A stretch of 36,823 bases of DNA from CALJIC01 sp039805565 (GTDB lineage Bacteria; Chloroflexota; Chloroflexia; Chloroflexales; Roseiflexaceae), in NCBI GenBank assembly GCA_039805565.1, contig JBDLTZ010000116.1, positions 1 to 36,823 of the forward strand, written 5' to 3'. How positions within the stretch are numbered: position 1 is the stretch's first letter; the number at the start of each line of letters is the position of its first letter. A model generated the notes under the pieces. The model had not been told where the DNA came from and made no database searches. It worked only from the letters and a program-made list of their open reading frames with translations. Below are positions 8,542 to 16,176 of the stretch, piece by piece. The translations under genes and the position numbers were made by a program.

Positions 8542-9693
8542 ATGAAGTGGTCTCGGCAGCTCCGCTGGAAGCTCTTCGTCTCGCACGCGGTGATCATCGT
8601 CATCGCGGTGGCGGTGCTGCTGGCCACGGCCCAAGTGCTGGTGCGCTCGAGCATCGTGGACCGCTCGCCGCTTACAGTGATGCTTGAGCCGAACCCGGCG
8701 GACGTGGTGGTGACGGGCACGGCCCGCGGCGAGGCGCAGGACCGGTTTGAGACGATCCTCGAGCAGGCACTGCTGGTGGCTGGCTTCGGCGCGCTGGTGG
8801 CCGTGGTGGTGGTGAGCCTGTTCGTCTCGCGCCGGATCGTTGAGCCGCTGCAGAACCTCACCGCTGTGAGCCGCCGCCTGGCGCAGGGCTACTACCGCGA
8901 GCGCACCGAGATCCGCTCGGACGACGAGCTGGCTGAGCTGAGCCAGAGCATCAACCAGCTGGCCGAGGCGCTCGACCGCACCGAGCAGCGGCGCCTGGCG
9001 CTGATCGCCGACGTGGCCCACGAGCTGCGTACCCCGCTCACCACGATCGAGGGGTACATGGAGGGCTTGCTCGACGGCGTGGTGGCGCCTGACGAGCAGA
9101 CCTTCACACTGGTGCGCCACGAGGCCGCGCGCCTCAGACGGCTGACCGAGGAGCTGGCGCTGCTCTCGCGCGCCGAGGCCGGCGAGCTCCAGAACCACCC
9201 GCGCCCCTTCGCCGGGGACACCCTGCTGCACGAGCTGATCGCCCGCTTCCAGCCGCAGTTCAATGCCTGCGAGGTAGACCTGCGCCTGGAGCTGCCGGCC
9301 GAGCCGCCGCAGATCTACGCCGACCCGGACCGCACCTCCCAGGTGATCATCAACCTGCTCTCGAACGCGCTGCGCTACACCCCGTCCGGTGGCTACGTCA
9401 GCGTGATGCTGCTCCCGGCCGAGGACCACGTGCGCGTCACCGTGCGCGATAGCGGCATAGGCATCGCGCCCGAGCACCTGCCGCTGCTCTTCGAGCGCTT
9501 CTACCGGGTGGATAAGTCGCGCGCGCGGGCCAGCGGCGGCACCGGCATCGGCCTGACGATCGCGCGGCACCTGGTGTACGCCAACGGAGGCGAGATCTGG
9601 GCCGAGAGCGAGGGCCTGGGCAGGGGCGCCGCCTTCCACCTGACCCTGCCGACCTACCGCCCGCTCGAGCCGGTACAGATCGCTGTGCAGTAG
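8542..9693 (+). CDS. Sensor histidine kinase, HAMP/HisKA/HATPase type
   Basis: This 383-residue inner-membrane kinase has TM1 (about 10-33), an extracytoplasmic loop of only about 40 residues, TM2 (about 75-95) and a HAMP linker (VSRRIVEPLQNLTAVSRRLAQGYY). The HisKA dimerisation helix ADVAHELRTPLTTIEGY has phospho-acceptor His160. The HATPase has the N box (NLLSNALRYTP), G1 (DSGIGIAPEHL), F box (LFERFYR) and G2 (GGTGIGLTIARHLV). The overall type is BaeS-like. The small sensor loop gives no clue to the signal. It pairs with the response regulator upstream and is followed by a symporter. The ATG has no Shine-Dalgarno: the 50 nt before it are a heptamer array, so translation is leaderless-like, coupled or driven by other features. 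An alternative downstream start would remove TM1 and is unlikely. Confidence 0.94.
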   Translation: MKWSRQLRWKLFVSHAVIIVIAVAVLLATAQVLVRSSIVDRSPLTVMLEPNPADVVVTGTARGEAQDRFETILEQALLVAGFGALVAVVVVSLFVSRRIVEPLQNLTAVSRRLAQGYYRERTEIRSDDELAELSQSINQLAEALDRTEQRRLALIADVAHELRTPLTTIEGYMEGLLDGVVAPDEQTFTLVRHEAARLRRLTEELALLSRAEAGELQNHPRPFAGDTLLHELIARFQPQFNACEVDLRLELPAEPPQIYADPDRTSQVIINLLSNALRYTPSGGYVSVMLLPAEDHVRVTVRDSGIGIAPEHLPLLFERFYRVDKSRARASGGTGIGLTIARHLVYANGGEIWAESEGLGRGAAFHLTLPTYRPLEPVQIAVQ

Positions 9694-9802
9694 CGAGTGC
9701 TTTCGAGTCGTGAGCTGTGAGGCGTGAGTCTTCAGCCATGAGTGCTGCACGCCGAAGCCGAGTGTCGTGAGTGCTTTCGAGTCGTGAGTCGTGAGTCCCA
9801 CT
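9694..9802. repeat. Heptamer-repeat spacer between kinase and symporter, with 20-bp direct repeat
   Basis: This spacer fills the whole gap from the kinase stop to the symporter ATG. Many period-7 units end in GAG (TCGTGAG, CTGTGAG, GCGTGAG, CCATGAG). A perfect 20-bp direct repeat, GAGTGCTTTCGAGTCGTGAG, occurs at 9695-9714 and 9769-9788. No promoter or ribosome site is visible. Confidence 0.8.
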
Positions 9803-12148
9803 ATGACCGACGTCGCCCTGAGCTGGACGGGCCTGCTGATGGCCGTGCTGCTGTGGCTCACCGCCGCGGCGCTGGCGATCATGGCGCTCACGGTGCTGTT
9901 CCCCCGGCTGCAGCGGCGCGACCCGGGCGAGGGGGACGACCGGCCCGGCGCGCTCGGCGCCCCGGTGCGGCCGCGCGTGCGCCGCGAGGCCGAGCAGCCG
10001 CTCGTGATCGTCGAGACGCGCGCGGCCTCGGAGCTGACACCCGAGCGGCGCGCGGCCTACTGGCGCGGCAACCTGCGCCTGATCGCCGGCCTGCTGGCGC
10101 TCTGGCTCGTGGGCGCCTACCTGCCGTCGCTGCTCGCCCCCTGGCTGAACCGGGTGACCATCCTCACCGGCTTCCCGCTCGGCTACTACCTGGGCGCCCA
10201 GGGCGCGCCGCTGCTCTTCCTGGCGCTCGCCGTGGTGTACACCGCGGTGATGACCCGGCGCGACCTGCGCTTCGGCGGGCGCGGCGACGGGCCGAGCAGC
10301 ATCGGCACGTTCCGCCCGCGCTACCGACTGGGGGCGCTGTTCGTGGCTGCGGCGGCGCTGGCGGTGGTGCTGCTCGAGGGGTTTTACCGGCTGCCCGCCA
10401 CGGTGCTCGGGTGGACGCTGATCGGCATCACAATCGTGGCCTACGCCGCGATCGGCATTCGGAACCGCACCGCCACGCTGGACGAGTACTATGTGGCCGG
10501 GCGGCGCGTGCCCTCCTTCTTCAACGGCCTGGCGATCTCAGCTGACTGGATGAGCGCCGCGACCTTCATCTCGCTCGCCGGCACCATCTGGCTGCTGGGG
10601 CACGAGGGGCTGGCCTATATCATCGGCTGGACTGGAGGCTACGTCCTGCTGGCGCTGCTGCTGGCGCCCTACCTGCGGAAGTTCGGCCAGTACACCGTGC
10701 CGGACTTCATCGGCGCGCGCTACGGCGGGACCGGCCCGCGCCTCACGGCCGCCGTGATCGCGATCGTCGTCTCCTTCACCTACCTCACCGCCCAGGTCTC
10801 GGGCGTGGGGATCATCATGGGGCGCTTCCTCGGAGTGCGCTACATCCTCGGCGTGGCGATCGGGCTCGGCGTGGTGCTGTTCTGCTCGTACCTCGGCGGG
10901 ATGAAGGCCGTGACCTGGACCCAGGTGGTGCAGGGGGTGATCCTGGTGGCCACCTACCTCGTGCCGGTGACCTACCTCTCGCTCAAGGACACCGGCGTGG
11001 CCTTCCCGCAGCTCATGTACGGCGCGGCCTTCGAGCCGATCGCGCGGCTGGAGCAGGCCCAGGGGATCACGCAGGCCTACGCCGAGCCGTTCAACGACTG
11101 GAGCCCGTGGAACTTCGCCGCCCTGATCACCTGCCTGATGGTGGGCACCGCCGGCCTGCCGCACATCCTCATCCGCTTCTACACTACCCCCACGGTGGTG
11201 CAGGCCCGCCGCAGCGTGAGCTGGGCGCTGGTGTTCATCATCCTGGTGTACCTCACCATCCCGGCCTACGCGGCCTTCTCGCGCTGGGAGATCCTGCAGT
11301 ACGTGGTGGGCCGGCCGGTGCGCGCGCTGCCGCAGTGGGCGCAGAGCTGGGGCGACGTGGGCCTGCTGAGCATCACTGACCTGACGGCGCTCGAGGGACA
11401 GCCGACCGGCGACCTGCCCGAGTGGGCCGACGCCCGCGTGCGGCGCGGCGAGCTCTCGATCATCGACAGCAGCGGCGATGGGCGGGTGCAGCTCGGCGAG
11501 CTGTTCGGGCCGGCCGTGACCCCTGCCGCGGTGGACGGCGTGCTCCAGTACAATGAGCTGCAGATCAGCCCTGACCTGATCGTCCCCTCGACGCCTGAGA
11601 TCGTCGGGCTGCCGGACGTGGTGGTGGCGCTGGTGGCGGTGGGCGGCCTGGCCGCGGCCCTCTCCACCGCCGACGGGCTGCTGATCGTGATCACCTCGGC
11701 GGTGGCGCACGATATCTTCTACAAGGTGCTGAACCGTAGCGCGGACACCCGGACTCGGCTGGTGGTGGGGCGGGTGGCGCTGCTGTGCGCGGCCACGCTG
11801 GCGGGGCTCACCGCGCTGCGCCAGCTGGGGATTATTGTCGAACTGGTGGCCTGGGCCTTCTCGCTCGCGGCGGCCACGATCTTCCCGGCGCTGATGATGG
11901 GGATCTTCTGGCGGCGCGCCAACGGGCAGGGCGCGGTGGCCGGCATGCTCTGCGGCCTGCTGGTCACTGCGGCCTACATCGTGGCCAACCGCGTGAACCC
12001 GGGGTTTAGCCTGCTGGGGATCGGTAGCCCGGCCGCCGGTATCTTCGGCATCCTGGTGAACGTGGCCGTGACCGTGGCGGTGAGCCTGCTCACACCGCCA
12101 CCGCCGCCCGAGACGCAGATCGTGGTGGACGTGATCAGGAGACCGTAG
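9803..12148 (+). CDS. Sodium:solute symporter (SSS family), small and large subunits fused, with EF-hand-like loop
   Basis: This membrane transporter of about 781 residues probably drives uptake of a carboxylate such as acetate by Na+ symport. It has one extra N-terminal TM. Next comes a segment (about residues 85-160: YWRGNLRLIAGLLALW, ILTGFPLGYYLGAQG) that resembles the separate DUF4212 small subunit of VC_2705-type symporters. The SSS core follows (EYYVAGRRVPSFFNGLAIS, DWMSAATFISLAG, GGYVLLALLLAPYLRKFG, YTVPDFIGARYG, SYLGGMKAVTWTQVVQG). Between core helices, a hydrophilic segment holds DSSGDGRVQLGE (about residues 555-566), a full EF-hand loop pattern. Start: ATG 9803 is preferred. GTG 9791 is in frame and would add four residues. 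Neither has a Shine-Dalgarno sequence. It is the third gene of a unit with the regulator and kinase, which may control it. Confidence 0.92.
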   Translation: MTDVALSWTGLLMAVLLWLTAAALAIMALTVLFPRLQRRDPGEGDDRPGALGAPVRPRVRREAEQPLVIVETRAASELTPERRAAYWRGNLRLIAGLLALWLVGAYLPSLLAPWLNRVTILTGFPLGYYLGAQGAPLLFLALAVVYTAVMTRRDLRFGGRGDGPSSIGTFRPRYRLGALFVAAAALAVVLLEGFYRLPATVLGWTLIGITIVAYAAIGIRNRTATLDEYYVAGRRVPSFFNGLAISADWMSAATFISLAGTIWLLGHEGLAYIIGWTGGYVLLALLLAPYLRKFGQYTVPDFIGARYGGTGPRLTAAVIAIVVSFTYLTAQVSGVGIIMGRFLGVRYILGVAIGLGVVLFCSYLGGMKAVTWTQVVQGVILVATYLVPVTYLSLKDTGVAFPQLMYGAAFEPIARLEQAQGITQAYAEPFNDWSPWNFAALITCLMVGTAGLPHILIRFYTTPTVVQARRSVSWALVFIILVYLTIPAYAAFSRWEILQYVVGRPVRALPQWAQSWGDVGLLSITDLTALEGQPTGDLPEWADARVRRGELSIIDSSGDGRVQLGELFGPAVTPAAVDGVLQYNELQISPDLIVPSTPEIVGLPDVVVALVAVGGLAAALSTADGLLIVITSAVAHDIFYKVLNRSADTRTRLVVGRVALLCAATLAGLTALRQLGIIVELVAWAFSLAAATIFPALMMGIFWRRANGQGAVAGMLCGLLVTAAYIVANRVNPGFSLLGIGSPAAGIFGILVNVAVTVAVSLLTPPPPPETQIVVDVIRRP

Positions 12149-12150
12149 GG

Positions 12151-12270
12151 CGGAACGCGGAACTCGGAGTGCTGAACGCTGAACGCTGGAGCATTATTGA
12201 GGCAGCGCAGCTTCGATCACATCCCGTCACTCAAGACTCAAGACTCAAGACTCACGACTCAAGACTCAAG
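12151..12270. repeat. Intergenic element with two heptamer arrays (symporter / alditol oxidase)
   Basis: The left array (12151-12192) has units CGGAACG, CGGAACT and CTGAACG, beginning 3 nt after the symporter stop. The right array (12229-12270) has six units of ACTCAAG (one ACTCACG) and ends at the ribosome site of the next gene. ACTCAAG read on the other strand is a rotation of TCTTGAG, the unit found at 36586-36634. The core holds TTGAGGCAGCGCAG, related to TTGAGGCGGCAGCG at 32587 and 36630. Confidence 0.85.
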
Positions 12271-12284
12271 CCAGGAGCACATCC

Positions 12285-13610
12285 ATGCCTGACAACGCAC
12301 GCAACTGGGCCGGGAACCTTGCCTACAGCGCCGCGCGCCTGCACACTCCCGAGACGGTCGATGAGGTCCGCGCGATCGTGCGCGGCAGCCATAAGGCGCG
12401 CGCGCTCGGCTCGCGCCACTCGTTCAACCAGGTCGCCGACACGCCGGGGGACCTGATCGCGCTCGACCGACTCGGCCGGGTGGTGGCGCTGGACCGGGAG
12501 CGCGGCACGGTGACGGTAGAGGGGGGCATGCGCTACGGTCAGCTCGGGGCGTACCTGCACGCCGAGGGGTACGCGCTGCACAACATGGCCTCGCTGCCGC
12601 ATATCTCGGTGGCTGGGGCCGTGGCCACCGCGACCCATGGCTCGGGTGATGGCAATGGCAACCTGGCAACCGCCGTCGCGGCGATGGAGCTGGTCACGGC
12701 CGACGGCGAGGTGGTGGCGCTGAGCCGCGAGGAGCACGGCGACCTCTTCCGGGGCGCTGTGGTGGGCCTCGGCGCGCTCGGGGTGGTTACGAAGCTCACG
12801 CTCGACATCGAGCCGACCTTCGATGTGGCGCAGGAGATGTACCTGCGGCTGCCGCTGGGGGAGCTGTACCGCCACTTCGACGCGATCATGGCGGCGGCCT
12901 ACAGCGTGAGCCTGTTCACCGACTGGCACCCCGAGCACGTCGGCAGGGTGTGGCTCAAGCGTCGGGTGGCGCCGGGCGAGGCGCTGGAGTGGCCGCAGAC
13001 CTTCTACGGCGCCTTGCGCGCGTCTGAGGGCGAGGGCCCGGCAGAGAACTGGACGGAGGCGGGCGGTATCCCCGGCCCCTGGCACGAGCGGCTGCCGCAC
13101 TTCCGCATGGGGTTCACCCCGAGCAGTGGGGACGAGCTCCAGAGCGAGTACTTCGTGCCCCGCGAGCATGCGGTGGCGGCGCTGCGGGGCGTGGGGGAGC
13201 TGCGGGAGCAGGTGCGGCCGCACCTGATGGCCTCGGAGGTGCGCAGCGTGGCCGGCGACGCGCTGTGGCTGAGCCCGGGGTACCGTGGGGCGTACATCGG
13301 CCTGCACTTCACGTGGAAGCAGGATTGGGACGGGGTGCAGCGGGTGTTGCCGCGGATCGAGGAGGTGCTCGAGCCGCTCGGCGCTGTGCCGCACTGGGGC
13401 AAGCTCTTCACGATGGCGCCGCAGCGGCTGCGGGCGGGCTTCGAGCGTATGGGGGACTTCCAGGCGCTGCTGCGCTCGTTCGACCCGCGCGGCGTGTTCC
13501 GCAACCCCTTCCTGGAGACATACATCTTTGGCGAGGATCAGCCCGCGCCGCCCGTTTCCTTGCCCCAAACGCGTAGATCGGCTACACTGCGGCTGCGTAC
13601 ACGAACATAA
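12285..13610 (+). CDS. aldO: FAD-dependent alditol oxidase (AldO/xylitol oxidase type)
   Basis: This 441-residue cytosolic flavoenzyme of the VAO/PCMH family oxidises sugar alcohols such as xylitol or sorbitol to the aldose with O2, giving H2O2. ALGSRHSFNQVADTPG holds His45, equivalent to the His that binds FAD covalently in Streptomyces AldO. LPHISVAGAVATATHGSG is the FAD pyrophosphate site and is nearly identical to AldO. The catalytic Glu-X-Arg is in SEVRSVAGDALWLSP, and WGKLF holds the conserved active-site Lys. The C-terminal extension after FLETYIFGE is basic and non-conserved, and its codons overlap a promoter candidate for the next gene. AGGAG in GCCAGGAGCAC precedes the ATG. Sorbitol or xylitol use would fit the sugar-related neighbours, but substrate is inferred. 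L-gulonolactone oxidase is a less likely alternative. Confidence 0.88.
   Translation: MPDNARNWAGNLAYSAARLHTPETVDEVRAIVRGSHKARALGSRHSFNQVADTPGDLIALDRLGRVVALDRERGTVTVEGGMRYGQLGAYLHAEGYALHNMASLPHISVAGAVATATHGSGDGNGNLATAVAAMELVTADGEVVALSREEHGDLFRGAVVGLGALGVVTKLTLDIEPTFDVAQEMYLRLPLGELYRHFDAIMAAAYSVSLFTDWHPEHVGRVWLKRRVAPGEALEWPQTFYGALRASEGEGPAENWTEAGGIPGPWHERLPHFRMGFTPSSGDELQSEYFVPREHAVAALRGVGELREQVRPHLMASEVRSVAGDALWLSPGYRGAYIGLHFTWKQDWDGVQRVLPRIEEVLEPLGAVPHWGKLFTMAPQRLRAGFERMGDFQALLRSFDPRGVFRNPFLETYIFGEDQPAPPVSLPQTRRSATLRLRTRT
13560..13588 (+). promoter_or_regulatory. Promoter candidate inside the end of aldO
   Basis: TTGCCC (13560-13565), 17-nt spacer, TACACT (13583-13588); the start would lie about 30 nt before the ATG at 13628. 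It overlaps the non-conserved last codons of aldO. Each hexamer matches 4 of 6 consensus positions. Confidence 0.45.
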
Positions 13611-13627
13611 CGGGGGCGCAGCGGCGT

Positions 13628-14914
13628 ATGCAGCTACACGAGCGGCCGGTCTGGGGCGAGGGCGTCGCCTTTCCCGACATCGATCCGGCTCACTCTCTGC
13701 CGGAGCGCGTGGACGTGGCGGTGGTGGGCGGCGGCATCACGGGGATGGCAGCGGCGCACAGCCTCGCGCGCCGCGGCGCCGCCGTGGCCCTGCTCGAGGC
13801 CCGCTCGCTCGGCTGGGGCGCCGGGGCGCGCAACGGCGGCATGGTGCTCACCGGGCTGAAGCTCGACGCCGGGGCGCTCGCCGCGAAGTACGGCCTGGCG
13901 CGTGCCCGCCGCATGTTCGCCGCCTCGCTGGCCGCGATCGACGCGGTGGAGGCGCTGGTGGCCGAGGAGCGCATCGACTGCGACTTCGTCCGCCATGGGC
14001 ACGTGGTGCTGGCGAGCAAGCCGGCGCACGCCGCCGCCCTGCGCCATGAGTCCGAGCTGCTGGCGCGCGACTTCGGGCACGCAACGCGCTTCGTGCCGCC
14101 GGGCGAGCTGCGGGCCGAGGTGGGCTCCTCCGCCTACCACGGCGGCCTGCTCGACGAGGCCAGCGCCGGCCTCAACCCCGCCCGCTACCTGGCAGGCCTG
14201 GCCCGCGCCGCGTGCCGCGCCGGGGCATGCCTCTTCCCCGAGACTCCCGCGCTGCGCGTGACGCGCGACGGCGAGGCGTTCCGCGTGGAGACGCCGCGCG
14301 GTCCCCTGCGGGCGACCAACGTCCTGGTTGCCACCGCCGGCTACACCGGGGCTGCCACCCCTGCGCTGCGGCGGCGCGTGGTGCCGGTGGGATCGTACAT
14401 CATCGCCACCGAGCCGCTGCCCGAGGCGCTGGCGCACGAGCTTGTGCCGTGCGGACGCATGCTGTTCGACACGAAACACTTCCTGCACTACTTTCGTCTC
14501 ACGCCTGACGGGCGTATGCTCTTCGGCGGGCGCGCCGGGTTCGTGCCCGAGAGCCCGGCGGCGGTGCGGGAGAGCGCCGCGATCCTGCGCCGCGATATGG
14601 TGGCCGTCTTCCCGCAGCTGCGCGACGCGCGGGTTGTCTACGCTTGGGGCGGCACGCTCGACGTAACCTTCGACATGATGCCGCACGCCGGCGAGGTGGG
14701 TGGCATGCATGTTGCCCTCGGCTACGCTGGACACGGTGTGGCCATGGCGACCTACCTCGGGACGCATCTCGGCGCGCAGCTCGCCGGCGTGCCATTCGAC
14801 AACCCATTCGCCGGGCTGCCGCTGCCCGGGGCGCCCCTCGGGCTCTATCGCGGCGACCCCTGGTTCCTGCCGCTGGCGGGCGCGTGGTACAAGATGCTAG
14901 ACTGGGTGAGCTAG
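13628..14914 (+). CDS. FAD-dependent oxidoreductase, DAO family (PuuB/OrdL-like)
   Basis: This 428-residue flavoprotein of the D-amino-acid-oxidase superfamily has an N-terminal Rossmann motif, VDVAVVGGGITGMAAAHSL (GGGITG at 34-39), followed by LLEARSLGWGAGARNGGMVLTG. That second motif is typical of gamma-glutamylputrescine oxidase-like enzymes (SLGWGASGRNGGQ). Later come VLVATAGYTGAATPALRRRVVPVGSYIIATEPL and the C-terminal FAD loop MHVALGYAGHGVAMATYLG. These enzymes oxidise amines or amino acids with O2. The actual substrate is not deducible. It starts 17 nt after aldO and its stop is 6 nt before the next gene, so it is probably in one unit with both, with an optional internal promoter. Only a weak G-rich ribosome site (GGGGG, about 10 nt upstream) is present. 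Confidence 0.85.
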   Translation: MQLHERPVWGEGVAFPDIDPAHSLPERVDVAVVGGGITGMAAAHSLARRGAAVALLEARSLGWGAGARNGGMVLTGLKLDAGALAAKYGLARARRMFAASLAAIDAVEALVAEERIDCDFVRHGHVVLASKPAHAAALRHESELLARDFGHATRFVPPGELRAEVGSSAYHGGLLDEASAGLNPARYLAGLARAACRAGACLFPETPALRVTRDGEAFRVETPRGPLRATNVLVATAGYTGAATPALRRRVVPVGSYIIATEPLPEALAHELVPCGRMLFDTKHFLHYFRLTPDGRMLFGGRAGFVPESPAAVRESAAILRRDMVAVFPQLRDARVVYAWGGTLDVTFDMMPHAGEVGGMHVALGYAGHGVAMATYLGTHLGAQLAGVPFDNPFAGLPLPGAPLGLYRGDPWFLPLAGAWYKMLDWVS

Positions 14915-14920
14915 GCGATC

Positions 14921-15955
14921 ATGCACAGCAAAACGACAGAGCCGACCCGCCTCCCCTGGGGCACGATCATCGGCATCCTGCTGCTCGGGGCGCTCGCGCT
15001 CATGCTCTACGCCAACCGCCACGAGGTCGAGGAGGCCCTGCGCCTGCTGCGCGAGGCCCGGCCGATGTGGCTTGCGCTGGCGGTGGCCTGCGTGGCCGCC
15101 GGGTTCATCTGCGCCGGGCAGATCTATGGCCGCGTCCTGGCGGCGCTCGGCCACACCGCGAGCGTCGGCTGGCTCACCTCCGCCGCCATGGTCACGATCC
15201 TGATCAACCAGGCCGTGCCGGCCGGCAGCGTGGCGGCCTACGCCTTCCTGGTGGCCAGCCTGCGGCGACGCGGCTTCCCCGTCGGCAGCGTCACCGCCGT
15301 GGCGGGGCTCGAGCTAATCAGCTGGAATATCGCCGTGATCCTGGCCTTCACCTACGGCCTCGGCTTCCTGCTCGTCACCACCGGCCTCTCCGGCGCATCG
15401 ATCTCCTACACCGCGCTGGCTGCCGCCGTGGGCGTGCTCGCCACCGTGACCTACGTGGCCAGCCGGCCGGACGACACCTTGCACGACTGGAGCCTGCGGA
15501 TCAAGTGGCTGGTGAACCGGGTGTTCGGGCCGATCTGGACGATCGGGCAGGTGCGCCAGGTGATGGACGAGATTCTCGCCAGCCGCCGCATGATCCTCGA
15601 GCAGCCGCGGCGGATGGTGGTGTTGGTGCTGCTCCAGCTCACCGTCTTCACCTTCCACAGCCTGGCGCTCGATATGATCCTGCGCGCGCTCGGCCTGCCC
15701 GCGCCGGTGCTGGCGGTGCTGGCGGCCTACGGCCTGGCGCTGATCGTCAGCGTCTTCACGCTGCTGCCCGGCGGCGGCGGCACGGTCGAGGCGGCGCTCA
15801 CGGTGGCGCTTGCCTCGCAGGGGGTGCCGATCGAGGCCGCGCTCGGCGCCGCGGTGCTGTTCCGCCTGATCAGCTTCTGGATGCTCCTGCCGCTCGGCGC
15901 GCTCTGCTACCGCGCCCTCACCAGCAGCCGGCGCAAACCGGGCCCTCCGGCGTAG
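14921..15955 (+). CDS. Lysylphosphatidylglycerol synthase TM-region / UPF0104 family membrane protein
   Basis: This 344-residue integral membrane protein has about eight hydrophobic helices, the first at residues 14-31. Family signatures are visible: AMVTILINQAVPAGSVAAYAFLVASLRRRG (the INxxxPAG element), GLELISWNIAVILAF and LPGGGGTVEAALTVAL near the C-terminus. This corresponds to the flippase-like TM domain of MprF (PF03706) without the synthase domain. Stand-alone members are of uncertain function and some are linked to lipid or glycan transport. The ATG is 6 nt after the oxidoreductase stop, suggesting translational coupling. No specific function is assigned. Confidence 0.85.
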   Translation: MHSKTTEPTRLPWGTIIGILLLGALALMLYANRHEVEEALRLLREARPMWLALAVACVAAGFICAGQIYGRVLAALGHTASVGWLTSAAMVTILINQAVPAGSVAAYAFLVASLRRRGFPVGSVTAVAGLELISWNIAVILAFTYGLGFLLVTTGLSGASISYTALAAAVGVLATVTYVASRPDDTLHDWSLRIKWLVNRVFGPIWTIGQVRQVMDEILASRRMILEQPRRMVVLVLLQLTVFTFHSLALDMILRALGLPAPVLAVLAAYGLALIVSVFTLLPGGGGTVEAALTVALASQGVPIEAALGAAVLFRLISFWMLLPLGALCYRALTSSRRKPGPPA

Positions 15956-16081
15956 GGCACACAAGGAAACTGCCGCCAGCGCACAGAGGGCCAGCGCTCA
16001 TCGCTGTGCCCTCGGCGTCCTGTAGAGCAAGGGGGGCGTCGAGCGTCCGTGACTTGCACGCCTTCTGGAAAGCTCATGCAC

Positions 16082-16129
16082 CGCGTTGCAACGCGTAACT
16101 CCGCGTGCTAGACTAGGTGTACCGGTACA
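16082..16129 (+). promoter_or_regulatory. lacI-family gene promoter with two operator palindromes
   Basis: The promoter is TTGCAA (16086-16091), 17-nt spacer, TAGACT (16109-16114). A perfect 14-bp palindrome, CGCGTTGCAACGCG (16082-16095), covers the -35. A perfect 12-bp palindrome, TGTACCGGTACA (16118-16129), lies on the expected start site. Central-CG even palindromes are typical LacI/GalR operators, so autoregulation is likely. The rest of 15956-16081 shows no gene. Confidence 0.7.
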
Positions 16130-16176
16130 GCGAACCAGGAGAGCGGAGGCCCGCGCCACACGGCGTGGTGAGCGCG

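Noticed and set aside
12229..12270. Possible CRISPR array or CRISPR leader
   Set aside because: Units are 7 bp with no spacers; no cas gene is present. It is a simple tandem repeat.
15956..16081. Search for a small RNA or gene between the LPG-type protein and the LacI gene
   Set aside because: No open frame with a ribosome site, no clear hairpin and no promoter other than the lacI one.
16117..16176. GTG start for the LacI-family gene at 16117
   Set aside because: It would start inside the operator at the expected transcription start, without a ribosome site. ATG 16177 matches the family better.
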